Assembly (NCBI GenBank): GCA_018969295.1
Contig: JAGWYN010000043.1
Span: forward strand, 1 to 32,917
Length of the DNA: 32,917 nt
Reading direction: 5' to 3'
Origin: Chloroflexota bacterium
Lineage (GTDB): Bacteria; Chloroflexota; Anaerolineae; Caldilineales; Caldilineaceae
Part shown: in pieces, positions 23,047-31,383 of the stretch
How the letters are laid out: each line of letters opens with the position of its first letter
How positions within the stretch are numbered: the first letter of the stretch is position 1
The notes under the pieces: generated by a model
The model's database searches: none
What the model was told of the DNA's origin: nothing
Seen by the model: only the letters and a program-made list of their open reading frames with translations
Position numbers and translations under genes: made by a program

Positions 23047-23067
23047 CTCCGAAGATCCCTTCGCCTG

Positions 23068-23076
23068 TGGTAGAAT
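23068..23076 (+). promoter_or_regulatory. Extended -10 promoter candidate giving a leaderless or near-leaderless mRNA
   Basis: TGG-TAGAAT ends only 8 nt before ATG 23085. Transcription would start near 23083, leaving almost no leader. The core matches TATAAT at five of six positions. Upstream, CGAAG-ATCC-CTTCG (23050-23063) forms a small hairpin with no T-run. Confidence 0.45.
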
Positions 23077-23084
23077 CAACAGCT

Positions 23085-24425
23085 ATGGAGTGCAGCATTG
23101 TTGTGCCAGTATGGAACGGCGGAGATGTGCTTGCAGAGTGTCTGCAAGCACTGTCAGCCTGTACAGAGGGCCACCGCTGCGAGATCCTCTGTGTCGACAA
23201 CGCCTCGACCGACGGCAGCGGCGCGTTGATCCGGGCCCAGTTTCCAACGGTCGAGTGCCTGACCCAGCCAGTCAACCTCGGCTTTGCGGGCGGTGTCAAC
23301 GTCGGGCTGGCGCGGGCGCGCGGAGAGGTGCTCGTGTTGTTGAACCAAGATTGCATCGTGAGGGCTGGGTGGCTGGATGCGCTGCTGGAGACCCTGCGGG
23401 CCAGAGCTGACTGTGGAATCGTCGGCGCTGTGATCGAAGATGCAGATGGGGCGATCGACCACGCGGGTGCGACCATCACCCGGCCGTTGGCATACGGCCA
23501 ACATCTGCGGACCGTGCCCGAGCAGGACCTTGCGGTCGACTATGTGACCGGGGCGATCTTTGCGATGCGGCGTGCGCTTTGGGAGCAGCTGGGGGGATTC
23601 GACGACGATTTCTACCCGGCGTACTACGAGGAGAGCGACTACTGCCACCGTGCGCGTCGCCAGGGGGTCACGACCTATCTTTCTGTTGCTGCGCGCGGGC
23701 GCCATCTTTTCAGCAGCCGTGCCTGGCAGCGAGATCCACTGCGCCACCAGGCGGACCAGCACCAGTCGCGCTATCGATTTGTCTGCAAACAATTTACAGA
23801 CGTTGAACTGCTGGAGTTTCTGTCTGCCGAGCGTGCGGCTGCGGCGGCGGATCCTTTCTTTCATTCTATCCTGGGGCGTGCCCTGGCTGCGGTCTGGACC
23901 AGACAAAATCTGGCCGCAATTTTGGCCCGGCGGGTGCAGGATGGTGCTCCGCCGGTGGCATCGGCGACCCAGCGGGCGTTGTGGGTCGGATTTGCTGCGC
24001 TGTACCAGGCTGCTCTGGAGCGGGGAGAGGAGCTGGCATTGCCCCAGCCAGGGGCTGCGACGGCTGCAGCGCGGTTTGAAGAATGGCAGGTTCAGAGTAC
24101 GGAAGTACACCGCCAGCTGCAGCAGCATCGTGCCGAGCTTGCTGCGCTGCGCGACACCTTCTCTGAAACGTACGGAGGCTATCCATGGCTGCGATCACAA
24201 GGCAAAACTCCTCGTTCGCTGCGCAGCCTGCTGCGCCATCTGTGGGCAGTTTTGTCGGGAGAAGAGCATGCCCGGTGGGCGTATTTTCAGCTGCTGCGGC
24301 TGGAACAACACGAACAATCTCTGCACTGGCTTGACCATCGCATGAACCTGCTGGAAAATCAGCTGACGCTGCAAGAATATCGCCGGCGCCTCTCCGATCT
24401 GCTGCTGGTCTATGCCCAACGTTGA
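23085..24425 (+). CDS. GT2-family glycosyltransferase (rhamnosyltransferase-like) with helical C-terminus
   Basis: This is a 446-residue protein. The first 230 residues form a GT-A domain: SIVVPVWNGGDVLAECLQAL, CVDNASTDGSGALI, QPVNLGFAGGVNVGLARA and LVLLNQDCIV. In the last, NQD (87-89) stands in the DxD position, as often in WbbL-like rhamnosyltransferases. YVTGAIFAMRRALWEQLGGFDDDF and YYEESDYCHRAR complete the family pattern and hold the likely catalytic base. The remaining 200 residues are helical with Gln/Glu/Leu-rich, coiled-coil-like stretches. The start is ATG 23085; a GTG at 23067 is in frame but lies within the promoter-like element. The 3' end overlaps the next gene by 14 nt. Likely cytoplasmic, membrane-associated and acting on a lipid-linked glycan. 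Confidence 0.87.
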   Translation: MECSIVVPVWNGGDVLAECLQALSACTEGHRCEILCVDNASTDGSGALIRAQFPTVECLTQPVNLGFAGGVNVGLARARGEVLVLLNQDCIVRAGWLDALLETLRARADCGIVGAVIEDADGAIDHAGATITRPLAYGQHLRTVPEQDLAVDYVTGAIFAMRRALWEQLGGFDDDFYPAYYEESDYCHRARRQGVTTYLSVAARGRHLFSSRAWQRDPLRHQADQHQSRYRFVCKQFTDVELLEFLSAERAAAAADPFFHSILGRALAAVWTRQNLAAILARRVQDGAPPVASATQRALWVGFAALYQAALERGEELALPQPGAATAAARFEEWQVQSTEVHRQLQQHRAELAALRDTFSETYGGYPWLRSQGKTPRSLRSLLRHLWAVLSGEEHARWAYFQLLRLEQHEQSLHWLDHRMNLLENQLTLQEYRRRLSDLLLVYAQR

Positions 24426-26709
24426 ACACACGTTCTCGGTGGTTGTCAACACGACCGACCGGGCTGCTTCTCTGCACACCTTGCTGCGCGCGTTGGAGCA
24501 CCAGTCCTACCCTCACTTTGAAGTGGTGGTGGTGGTCGGGCCGACGCGCGACAACACAGCGGCAGTGCTGGCGCAGTATGGGGGGCGTGTGCGGGTGCTT
24601 CAGTGTCCGGTCGCCAATTTGAGCGTCTCGCGCAACCTTGGGTTGCAGGCCGCTCTGGGGGAGATCGTGGCGTACATCGACGACGATGCCGTGCCAGCGC
24701 GCAACTGGTTGTTGCAGCTGAATCGTCTGTTCGCCGACCCGGGGGTGGCTGCCAGCGGGGGGGCCGTCTATCTGGTGCATCCCAACCATGCCGCTGTGCA
24801 GCATAAAATCGGGATCATCTCTGCACTGGCAGAACAGTACGATGTGCGCCAGGATCTGCTGGACAAATTGCCCCCTGACGGGGCTGGACGTCTCTGGACG
24901 CTGCGGATGATGGGCGCCAATATGGCCTATCGGCGCCAGCCATTGCTGGCGGTCGGTGGCTTTGACGAGTTTTATGAGTGGGTCTACGACGACAGCGACC
25001 TGGCGGTGCGGCTGGCTGCTGCCGGCTATTTTGTCCAGCCAGCGATGGAGGCCTGCGTCTATCATGTGCCGGCGTCCAGCCGCAACCGGGTCGCCTACAC
25101 AAACCACGGGCGCTGGTGGATCCAGACCAAGGCAGCTGTCTATTTTGCGATCCGGAACGGCCGGGCAGCAGGCGTGCCCTGGAAAGCCATCTTGCAAAGG
25201 GTCGGCTATTTTGTACATGGCCACTGGCTCTGGCATCTCAACCTGTTTCAGCACAGCCAGGTGAGCTTCTGGCAGCTGCTGTTGATGAACGCTCGTGAGA
25301 TCAAAGCCTGCTCGCTGGGGGCCTGGGCGGCGCTGCTGCATCCTGCCGCGCTGCTCTCCCGCCCTGCTGCGCAGCCGGCAGAAAGAGAACCCGCTGTGCA
25401 TTTTTTTCTTGGGGAAACGCCGGGCACGACGCCGACCGTAGATCCGGTCAGCGGACGCCAACCAGCGGTTGTGCTGGACGAGCCGCCGCTGCGTGTTGCG
25501 CTGCTCAGCCATCGCTATCCCCCCGACCACTATGAAGGTGTCGGCCGCCACACCAATTTGATGGCCAAGGGGCTGTTTGAGCTTGGCCATACGGTCCATG
25601 TGCTCACCCACGGCAAGCAGTCAGGCGTCAGTTACTACGACGGTGCCTATGTCCATCGTGTCCCGTATCGTCTGGACCGCTATCTGCACCTGCGCCATCT
25701 GTACAAGGTGCACCATTTGCTGAACTACAGCCATGCTGTCTTTGAACGGCTGCAGCGTCTGCTTTTGAACGACGATATTCAGCTGGCGGATACCCCGGTC
25801 TGGCAGGTAGATGGCTTTGTGACGGCCGTTTCAGGCCTCCTGCCGGTGGTGGTCCGCCCTCAGACCGCACAGCGCCAGATCGGGCAGATCGAGCGCGATC
25901 TGGACGACGATACCCGGCTGGTTGGAGAAATGGAGGAGACACTGCTGCGCCAGGCTGATTTTATTGCGGCCAATTCGGAAGCCACCACGCGCGCGCTGCA
26001 GAGTGTCTATGGCCTTGCTGCCGGGAGCGCGCCTCTCCGGGTGATCCCCCATGGGATCGAACCGGTCAGCGAGACGGAGACGCGCCCCTTTCTTCTGGCC
26101 GCCCCGCCTCCGACGCTCAGCGTGCTCTATGTCGGGCGGCTCGAAAAGCGCAAAGGGATTCTGGATCTGTTCGCCGCGATCGCTGCGGTCCGCCGGCAGG
26201 TGGCAAATGTGCGTTTCGTGGTGGCCGGCGCAGACAACAGCGGGTCGGATGGGTTTCGCCGCAAGACGGGGATGGACTACCCGGCTTATTTTGCCAGAAC
26301 CTATCCTGAGTGTGTGGCGCAGGTGACATTTCTGGGCGCGGTCAGCGAAGAAAAACTTCGATCGCTTTATCAGAGCTGCGATCTCTTTGTCGCCCCCTCT
26401 GTCTACGAGTCGTTTGGCCTGATCTACCTGGAGGCGATGAACTATGCCAAACCAGTGATCGGCTGCCGGGCCGGGGGAATTCCAGAAGTGGTCGAAGAGG
26501 GGGTTTGTGGCCGTCTGGTGGATCCCCAGAGCCCAGAACAGCTGGCGGAGGCGTTGGTCGCCTTGCTGAGGTCGCCCACCCTTCTCTACGAATACGGGGT
26601 CGCAGGGCGGCAGCGTCTGCTCGAACGCTTTACCCACCTTCATATGGCGCGCGGATTTGTACAGATCTATCGGCAGGTGCTTGCTCGTCAAGCGACAACG
26701 GCCGGATGA
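24412..26709 (+). CDS. Fused GT2-GT4 bifunctional glycosyltransferase
   Basis: The 765-residue protein joins two transferases. Residues 1-300 are GT2: FSVVVNTTDRAASLHTLLRAL, VSRNLGLQAALGEIVAYIDDDAVP (Asp90-Asp92 as metal-binding motif) and GGFDEFYEWVYDDSDLAVRL. A linker of about 55 residues follows, rich in Ala, Pro and Thr. From about residue 357 a GT4 domain runs to the end: LRVALLSHRYPPDHYEGVGRHT, VLYVGRLEKRKGILDLFAAI, and the intact Glu-x7-Glu of GT4 enzymes (Glu666 and Glu674 in VYESFGLIYLEAMN). There is no internal stop or frameshift, and the overlap of 14 nt with the preceding gene suggests coupling. Fusion implies two consecutive sugar additions by one polypeptide. Donors and acceptors are not predictable. 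Confidence 0.9.
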   Translation: MPNVEHTFSVVVNTTDRAASLHTLLRALEHQSYPHFEVVVVVGPTRDNTAAVLAQYGGRVRVLQCPVANLSVSRNLGLQAALGEIVAYIDDDAVPARNWLLQLNRLFADPGVAASGGAVYLVHPNHAAVQHKIGIISALAEQYDVRQDLLDKLPPDGAGRLWTLRMMGANMAYRRQPLLAVGGFDEFYEWVYDDSDLAVRLAAAGYFVQPAMEACVYHVPASSRNRVAYTNHGRWWIQTKAAVYFAIRNGRAAGVPWKAILQRVGYFVHGHWLWHLNLFQHSQVSFWQLLLMNAREIKACSLGAWAALLHPAALLSRPAAQPAEREPAVHFFLGETPGTTPTVDPVSGRQPAVVLDEPPLRVALLSHRYPPDHYEGVGRHTNLMAKGLFELGHTVHVLTHGKQSGVSYYDGAYVHRVPYRLDRYLHLRHLYKVHHLLNYSHAVFERLQRLLLNDDIQLADTPVWQVDGFVTAVSGLLPVVVRPQTAQRQIGQIERDLDDDTRLVGEMEETLLRQADFIAANSEATTRALQSVYGLAAGSAPLRVIPHGIEPVSETETRPFLLAAPPPTLSVLYVGRLEKRKGILDLFAAIAAVRRQVANVRFVVAGADNSGSDGFRRKTGMDYPAYFARTYPECVAQVTFLGAVSEEKLRSLYQSCDLFVAPSVYESFGLIYLEAMNYAKPVIGCRAGGIPEVVEEGVCGRLVDPQSPEQLAEALVALLRSPTLLYEYGVAGRQRLLERFTHLHMARGFVQIYRQVLARQATTAG

Positions 26710-26737
26710 CTGGGGCGACGAGCCATTGCGGACAAGC

Positions 26738-26766
26738 GAGACAGGCTGTTTGGAAAACGATACAAT
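26738..26766 (+). promoter_or_regulatory. Sigma-70-like promoter candidate with very short leader
   Basis: GAGACA (26738-26743), a 17-nt spacer and TACAAT (26761-26766), in the only gap of this part of the region (71 nt). The predicted start near 26773 is about 8 nt before ATG 26781, so the message would have almost no leader. Confidence 0.5.
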
Positions 26767-26780
26767 TTGGTGGACTGCTT

Positions 26781-27488
26781 ATGAAACGCCCGATGACCGT
26801 AGCGGATATTTTGAATTCAGTGGAATTTGAGCTGATCCAGCACACGCTGTCGCAAGGGGATGTGGCCAGCGGCATCCAGCAGCTGCGCACCTATCAGGCC
26901 AAGGCGCGCAGCGAACTGTTCGGACAAGATCGGCTGCCCGCCTTGGGAGAGGTAGCTGACGTTCAGTTTCATGCCAACGAAATGGCTGCCACCTTGCTGC
27001 AGGTGATGCACCTGCGTCTGGAGGCAATGCACCAGGAACTTCAGCAGGCGACCTTTCTCAAACAACATCGGTGGATGGACCCGCCACCTTCCGAAATGGG
27101 AGAGGAATCGCTTCGCAGCCAAAGCGTCGCTGGCTGGCCTGTGCAGATGGCCCCCCAGAACCTTGCGACCAGCGACAGCCTCGACAACGCACTGGATGCG
27201 CTGCAAAAGCACCCTGTCACGGAGATCGGCATGGAGGTCCAGCGAAGCCAGATCCCTGTATTCGGGGGGGTGGTGAACTGGTTGCGTCGGGTGCTGCACG
27301 AACTGGTGCTTTTTTACGTAAACCGAGCAGTCCGCCAGCAGGCAGAGAGCCATCAGCTCTACGGAGCCCTGTTGCAGCAGCTGGCCGCCGCCCAACAAGC
27401 GCAGGCAGCTGAAATCGCCGCCCTGCGGGCGCAGCTGCAAGAGCTGACTTCCCGGGGCAGCCTGCCGGCTGGGGATCTGCCGGAGTAG
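26781..27488 (+). CDS. Coiled-coil protein with amphipathic Trp-Leu-Arg-Arg segment, glycan-cluster associated
   Basis: This 235-residue protein has no enzyme motif that I recognise. Residues 1-100 are helical and acidic. Residues 100-145 are a low-order stretch (PPPSEMGEESLRSQSVAGWP). The segment from about 155 (IPVFGGVVNWLRRVLHELVLFYVNRAVRQQ) is amphipathic to hydrophobic. It resembles a short module often found next to, or fused to, methyltransferases and glycosyltransferases of surface-glycan clusters. The end is a heptad-like coiled coil (LLQQLAAAQQAQAAEIAALRAQLQEL). A membrane-surface scaffold for glycosyltransferases or a chain-length ruler is a possible role, by inference only. ATG 26781 is supported by the promoter just upstream. 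A much longer open frame from 26310 overlaps the fused transferase in another frame and is rejected. Confidence 0.7.
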   Translation: MKRPMTVADILNSVEFELIQHTLSQGDVASGIQQLRTYQAKARSELFGQDRLPALGEVADVQFHANEMAATLLQVMHLRLEAMHQELQQATFLKQHRWMDPPPSEMGEESLRSQSVAGWPVQMAPQNLATSDSLDNALDALQKHPVTEIGMEVQRSQIPVFGGVVNWLRRVLHELVLFYVNRAVRQQAESHQLYGALLQQLAAAQQAQAAEIAALRAQLQELTSRGSLPAGDLPE

Positions 27489-27492
27489 AGCC

Positions 27493-28779
27493 ATGCGTGT
27501 GCTCCATGTCACCCAGCGCTATCTGCCGGCGATTGGCGGCTCTGAACTGCATCTGGCTGAACTTTCCACCCGGCTGGTCGCAGACGGCCATCAGGTCACC
27601 GTAGTGACCACAGATGCGCTGGATTTTGAGCTTTTTTGGAACCCGCGTGCGCGGCGGGTGGCTCAGCCAGAGTCCTGGATCCAGGGGGTGCGTGTGCTGC
27701 GCTTTCCGGTGCGCCACCTGCCGATCTCTTCGCTCAGCTATCCGGCGCTGCGCCGGTTGATCTGGTTGTTGGCCTCTGCCCGGTCAATACCGCTCGCCTG
27801 GCTGCAGCGGATCGCCCGGCTGACCCCCTGGGTGCCAGATCTGCAGGTCTGGCTGGATCGGACCGGCGAGCGATTTGATCTGGTGGCTGCCATGACGATT
27901 GTGTTCGAGCCGCTGGTTGCGGCGGCGCAGCGCTATGCGCGCCGCTCTGCAACCCCTTTTGTGGTCTATCCGCTGACCCATCTGGGCACCGGCAATGTGG
28001 CTGGGAGCGATCCCAACAGCCGTTTTTATACGATGCGCCACCAGAGGGATCTGGTGCTCCACAGCGACTTTTTGATTGCCAACAGCCCAGATGAGAGTGC
28101 ATTTTACCGGGCGCAGGGCATGGCTGCGGAGCGGATGGCTGCGGTGGGACCTGGTATCGAGCCGGAAGATCTGCGCGGCGGCGACGGGGGGCGGCTGCGC
28201 AGCCGCTGCGGGCTGCAGGGGGCTGTGGTAGGTGTGCTCTCTGCCCTCTCTTACGACAAAGGGGTTGTCCATGTAGTGGAGGCAGTACGTCTGCTCTGGC
28301 AGGCAGGCGTAGCGGTGGAGTTGGTCCTGGCGGGTGTGGTTTTGGCGCCTTTCCAACGGTATCTGGAAAGGTTGCCGGCAGGAGATCGGCGCCGTCTGAC
28401 GGTGTTGGGCCCGGTCGACCACCAGACCAAGCTTGATTTTCTGGATGCCATCGATGTACTGGCGTTGCCCTCGCGCACCGATTCGTTCGGCATTGTCTAT
28501 CTGGAGGCCTGGAGCTATGGCAAGCCGGTAGTCGGTGCCCAGGCGTGGGGGGTTCGGTCGGTGATCGACGACGGCCAGAATGGTCTGTTGGTTCCCTTTG
28601 GAGAGGTTTCTGTGCTGGCTGCTGTGCTGCGCAGGCTGCTCGAAGACCCTGATCTGCGTCAGCGGCTGGGCGAGCATGGCCGGCGCACCGTGTTCAGCAT
28701 GCACACCTGGGCCCACAAATACCCGCGCGTGCTTGAAATCTACCGCCAGCTGGCGAACACAAAAGAAGAAGCTGTATGA
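27493..28779 (+). CDS. GT4-family glycosyltransferase
   Basis: This is a 428-residue GT-B enzyme. MRVLHVTQRYLPAIGGSELHLAELS is the classical GT4 N-terminus with the Gly-Gly loop. VVGVLSALSYDKGVVHVVEAV opens the donor domain. The catalytic-region motif reads RTDSFGIVYLEAWSYGKPVVGA, with Asp330 where most GT4 enzymes have the first Glu and an intact second Glu338. This conservative change occurs in some relatives and probably does not abolish activity. ATG 27493 follows the previous stop by 4 nt and has GGAG 7 nt upstream. Its stop overlaps the next ATG (ATGA). Cytoplasmic, membrane-associated transfer of a hexose or similar is expected; the sugar is unknown. Confidence 0.87.
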   Translation: MRVLHVTQRYLPAIGGSELHLAELSTRLVADGHQVTVVTTDALDFELFWNPRARRVAQPESWIQGVRVLRFPVRHLPISSLSYPALRRLIWLLASARSIPLAWLQRIARLTPWVPDLQVWLDRTGERFDLVAAMTIVFEPLVAAAQRYARRSATPFVVYPLTHLGTGNVAGSDPNSRFYTMRHQRDLVLHSDFLIANSPDESAFYRAQGMAAERMAAVGPGIEPEDLRGGDGGRLRSRCGLQGAVVGVLSALSYDKGVVHVVEAVRLLWQAGVAVELVLAGVVLAPFQRYLERLPAGDRRRLTVLGPVDHQTKLDFLDAIDVLALPSRTDSFGIVYLEAWSYGKPVVGAQAWGVRSVIDDGQNGLLVPFGEVSVLAAVLRRLLEDPDLRQRLGEHGRRTVFSMHTWAHKYPRVLEIYRQLANTKEEAV

Positions 28780-30017
28780 AAGTTCTCCACCTGGTGCATC
28801 AGTATCTGCCTGAGTCTGTCGGGGGCACCGAACTCTACACAGAGGCTTTGGCCCAGGCCCTGACCGAGCGAGGATGGCAGAGCGCTGTTTTTTATCGATC
28901 CTACCGAGCTGGCAGCCAGCTGGTGGTCGATGCAGCGGCACCTGTGAGCACCTATGCGGCCTCTGTGGGAGCGTTGAACCCTGCGCTGCGTTTTTTGGCC
29001 ACCTGGCGCCATCCCCAGCTGCACGCGCACTGGGAATCTGCGCTCGATTCGTTCCGACCGGATCTGGTGCATGTGCAGCATTTGATGGGATTGCCCTTGT
29101 CGTTGTTGGCAGTGCTTCGGGAGCGGAGAATCCCTTATCTGGTGACCCTGCTGGACTATTGGTGGCTCTGCGCCAATGCAAATCTGTTGACGAACCATGG
29201 CCATCAGCGCTGTGGGGGGCCGCGTGCCAGCCTCAACTGTACGCGCTGCGTTGTGGCCCGTTCTGGATCACCGCTGGCCTGGGGAGCCTCCCCTGCGTTG
29301 TGGGGGCTGCTCGTCGACCGCAACCGTCAGCTGCGCAGCGCGTTGGCAGAGGCCGCAGCGCTGTTGGCTCCTTCTGAATTTGTGCGCAGCTGGTACGCCA
29401 GCCAGGGAGCAGGCACCCCCCAGCTGGTGCGCTGGGGGGTCATCCCCCTGGGGGAGGAGGTGTCCATACCGCAGCTGGACAGTTCCCAGCTGAACTTGCT
29501 CTATGTGGGAGGATTGGCACCGAACAAAGGCGTTCATGTGCTCCTGGCTGCGCTGCGCAAGGTTGTGGGGCGGGTGCGGCTGGTCGTGGCAGGGGATGAG
29601 ACCTCCGATCCTGGCTATGTAGCCGAGCTGCGCCAGTTGGCGGACACCCGTGTGCACTTTGTGGGGAGGTTGAACCGTCGACAGGTCTGGGAGCAGATGA
29701 AGGGGGCAGATGCTGTGATGGTCCCCAGCCTCTGGCATGAGACATTTTGCCTGGTGGCACACGAAGCGCTGGCGGCCGGGACCCCAGTCGTCGCCTCGGC
29801 GCTGGGCGCGCTGCTGGAAACGGTGCAGGACGGGGTCAACGGGTTTTTGTTGTCGCCTGGGGATCTTCTGGCCTGGCAGCAGGCATTGCAGCATTGGGTA
29901 GATGAGCGGCAACGGCTGCGTTCGCTGCGCGCCACCGTGACGCCGCCACGCCAGTTTCTGCAACATGTCGAAGAGGTCGAGTCGATCTACCGTGCACAGC
30001 TGGGAGATCGACCGTGA
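28776..30017 (+). CDS. GT4-family glycosyltransferase with Cys-rich insertion
   Basis: This is a 413-residue GT-B enzyme starting KVLHLVHQYLPESVGGTELYTEAL. After VTLLDYWWLCANANLL comes a Cys-containing loop (GHQRCGGPRASLNCTRC), a feature of one GT4 subgroup in which three to four Cys may bind metal or form a structural knot. The donor half contains LNLLYVGGLAPNKGVHVLLAAL and the intact Glu-x7-Glu, Glu322 and Glu330, in WHETFCLVAHEALAAGTPVVAS. The start overlaps the previous stop (ATGA) and the end overlaps the next gene (GTGA), so this gene lies in a tightly coupled chain. It is probably one of the later transferases in the pathway. Substrate unknown. Confidence 0.88.
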   Translation: MKVLHLVHQYLPESVGGTELYTEALAQALTERGWQSAVFYRSYRAGSQLVVDAAAPVSTYAASVGALNPALRFLATWRHPQLHAHWESALDSFRPDLVHVQHLMGLPLSLLAVLRERRIPYLVTLLDYWWLCANANLLTNHGHQRCGGPRASLNCTRCVVARSGSPLAWGASPALWGLLVDRNRQLRSALAEAAALLAPSEFVRSWYASQGAGTPQLVRWGVIPLGEEVSIPQLDSSQLNLLYVGGLAPNKGVHVLLAALRKVVGRVRLVVAGDETSDPGYVAELRQLADTRVHFVGRLNRRQVWEQMKGADAVMVPSLWHETFCLVAHEALAAGTPVVASALGALLETVQDGVNGFLLSPGDLLAWQQALQHWVDERQRLRSLRATVTPPRQFLQHVEEVESIYRAQLGDRP

Positions 30018-30445
30018 CCGCTCCCTCCAACTGCTATCGTCCAACGCCGCTCTATCGTGTTCTGGTTGTCGCAAGTCTGCTGGCTGCAGCGCTCTGTGGC
30101 TGGTCATTGACGCAGCAGTTTGACTGGGTGACGGTGCTGTTTTTGGTCGGGTGTCTGTATGCGGGGAGCACCTATGCCCTGCAGGGGCGTTCGTGGGTGG
30201 TGGTAGATGCGGAAGGGCTGCTCTGCCATTCGCCGTCGCGCACCCGTCGGGTGCGGTTTGGTCAGCTGGACAATGCTGTTGAAGCGGGGCGGTGGATGCG
30301 GAGAATTGTGGTGACCTACTACCCGCTGCAGCCGGATGGGCTGGTAGACTTGAACCAGCTGTCCAGTCTGGCGCTGCCAGCTGTAGAGCGGCAGGATCTG
30401 CTGTTGGCCGATCTGGTCGAGCATGTGCCGGGCAGAGGTGGGTGA
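30014..30445 (+). CDS. Small membrane protein with bacterial PH-like domain
   Basis: This is a 143-residue protein. Two hydrophobic helices (VLVVASLLAAALCGWSL and VTVLFLVGCLYAGSTYAL) are followed by a roughly 80-residue soluble part with alternating strands: WVVVDAEGLLCHSPS, RRVRFGQLDNAVEAG and IVVTYYPLQPDG. This layout, a membrane hairpin followed by a beta-rich domain with a central basic strand, fits YdbS/YvbH-type bacterial PH proteins. The assignment rests on pattern only. The GTG start at 30014 overlaps the previous stop (GTGA), supporting translation. Its role in the glycan cluster is unknown. Confidence 0.6.
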   Translation: MTAPSNCYRPTPLYRVLVVASLLAAALCGWSLTQQFDWVTVLFLVGCLYAGSTYALQGRSWVVVDAEGLLCHSPSRTRRVRFGQLDNAVEAGRWMRRIVVTYYPLQPDGLVDLNQLSSLALPAVERQDLLLADLVEHVPGRGG

Positions 30446-30454
30446 GGAAGGCTG

Positions 30455-31381
30455 ATGTTGCCTTTTGCACCGGCCATCGTGGTCCGAAGACTGCTTCCTG
30501 CCGAGCTGGAAGCGGCGTGCATGCTGTTGAACCGGCAGCTGGCAGCTGCATTCTACAGCAGACCGATGGAGGTGGAGGAGGCCCGCGAACAGCTGTTGTC
30601 AGAAGCTCCGCCCAGTCTGTGGCCGGTACAGTGGCAGCAGCATGCTGTGTTTCTGGCTGTGCGGGCTGGTGAGTTGGTGGGTCTGTTGGATGTCGCCGTG
30701 GGGAGCGATACCGTTGAACTGCCCAGCGCTCGGCCCTTTGGGTTGCTGCGTTTTTGGGTGTTGCCTGAAGAAGGCACTCTGGTCGACCCTGTGGCGGTTG
30801 CCTTGCTGGCTGCTGCTGGCGAGTTCTGGCGGCAGCAGCGAGTGGGTGTGATCAAGGCATACTCCGCCAGCACAGGGTACCCGCAGTGGCAGGGCGGGAT
30901 GGGTCTCTTGCCAGATGACTGGGCCGCCCAGACTCGTCTGCTGTTGACGGATGGGTTCGAGTTTGTCGACCGCCGCTACGCGTTTGTCCATCGGGTGCAA
31001 GAGACTTTGTTTGAGGAGAGCGTTCCACAGGCCGGGTTGAGTCTGTCTTTCCGCGGGGATCTGCGCGACCGCCGCTACGAGATTTTTTTCCGGCGTACGG
31101 AACGGGTTGCCACGGCGCGCGTCGTGCAGTTTGTTCCGGAGGCGCGTGCGCCGCGGGTGGCCCATCTGTGGGAGTGGGAAGTCGAAACGCAGTGGCAAAA
31201 CCAGAACCTGGGTCGCTGGCTGCTGCGCCGGATCCTCAACGACACAGCACAACAGGCGATCGAACAGGTTCTGGTCTTTGTCCGGATGCAGCAGGTGGCT
31301 GCGATCAACCTGTTGGGCCAGCATGGGTTTGTTGAACAGCCCTATCGTGGGTATTCGTTGCAGAAAACGATGCGGGAATAA
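30455..31381 (+). CDS. GNAT-type acetyltransferase, probably a tandem GNAT
   Basis: This is a 308-residue soluble protein. The C-terminal half is a recognisable GNAT fold: HLWEWEVETQWQNQNLGRWLLRRIL contains motif A (QNQNLGRW, in the place of the Q/R-x-x-G-x-G/A acetyl-CoA loop), and VRMQQVAAINLLGQHGFVEQPY is the usual end of the domain. The N-terminal half (VVRRLLPAELEAACMLLN, then HAVFLAVRAGELVGLLDVAV) looks like a second, diverged GNAT domain without a clear acetyl-CoA loop. ATG 30455 has AGGAAGG a few bases upstream and lies 9 nt after the previous stop. Acetylation of an amino sugar is a reasonable guess from context, but many GNAT proteins have other substrates. Confidence 0.75.
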   Translation: MLPFAPAIVVRRLLPAELEAACMLLNRQLAAAFYSRPMEVEEAREQLLSEAPPSLWPVQWQQHAVFLAVRAGELVGLLDVAVGSDTVELPSARPFGLLRFWVLPEEGTLVDPVAVALLAAAGEFWRQQRVGVIKAYSASTGYPQWQGGMGLLPDDWAAQTRLLLTDGFEFVDRRYAFVHRVQETLFEESVPQAGLSLSFRGDLRDRRYEIFFRRTERVATARVVQFVPEARAPRVAHLWEWEVETQWQNQNLGRWLLRRILNDTAQQAIEQVLVFVRMQQVAAINLLGQHGFVEQPYRGYSLQKTMRE

Positions 31382-31383
31382 CG

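Noticed and set aside
26310..26780. Long in-frame extension of the coiled-coil protein (about 157 codons upstream)
   Set aside because: It overlaps the fused GT2-GT4 gene in another frame; its sequence is rich in Arg, Gly and Ser without domain features, and a promoter lies just before ATG 26781.
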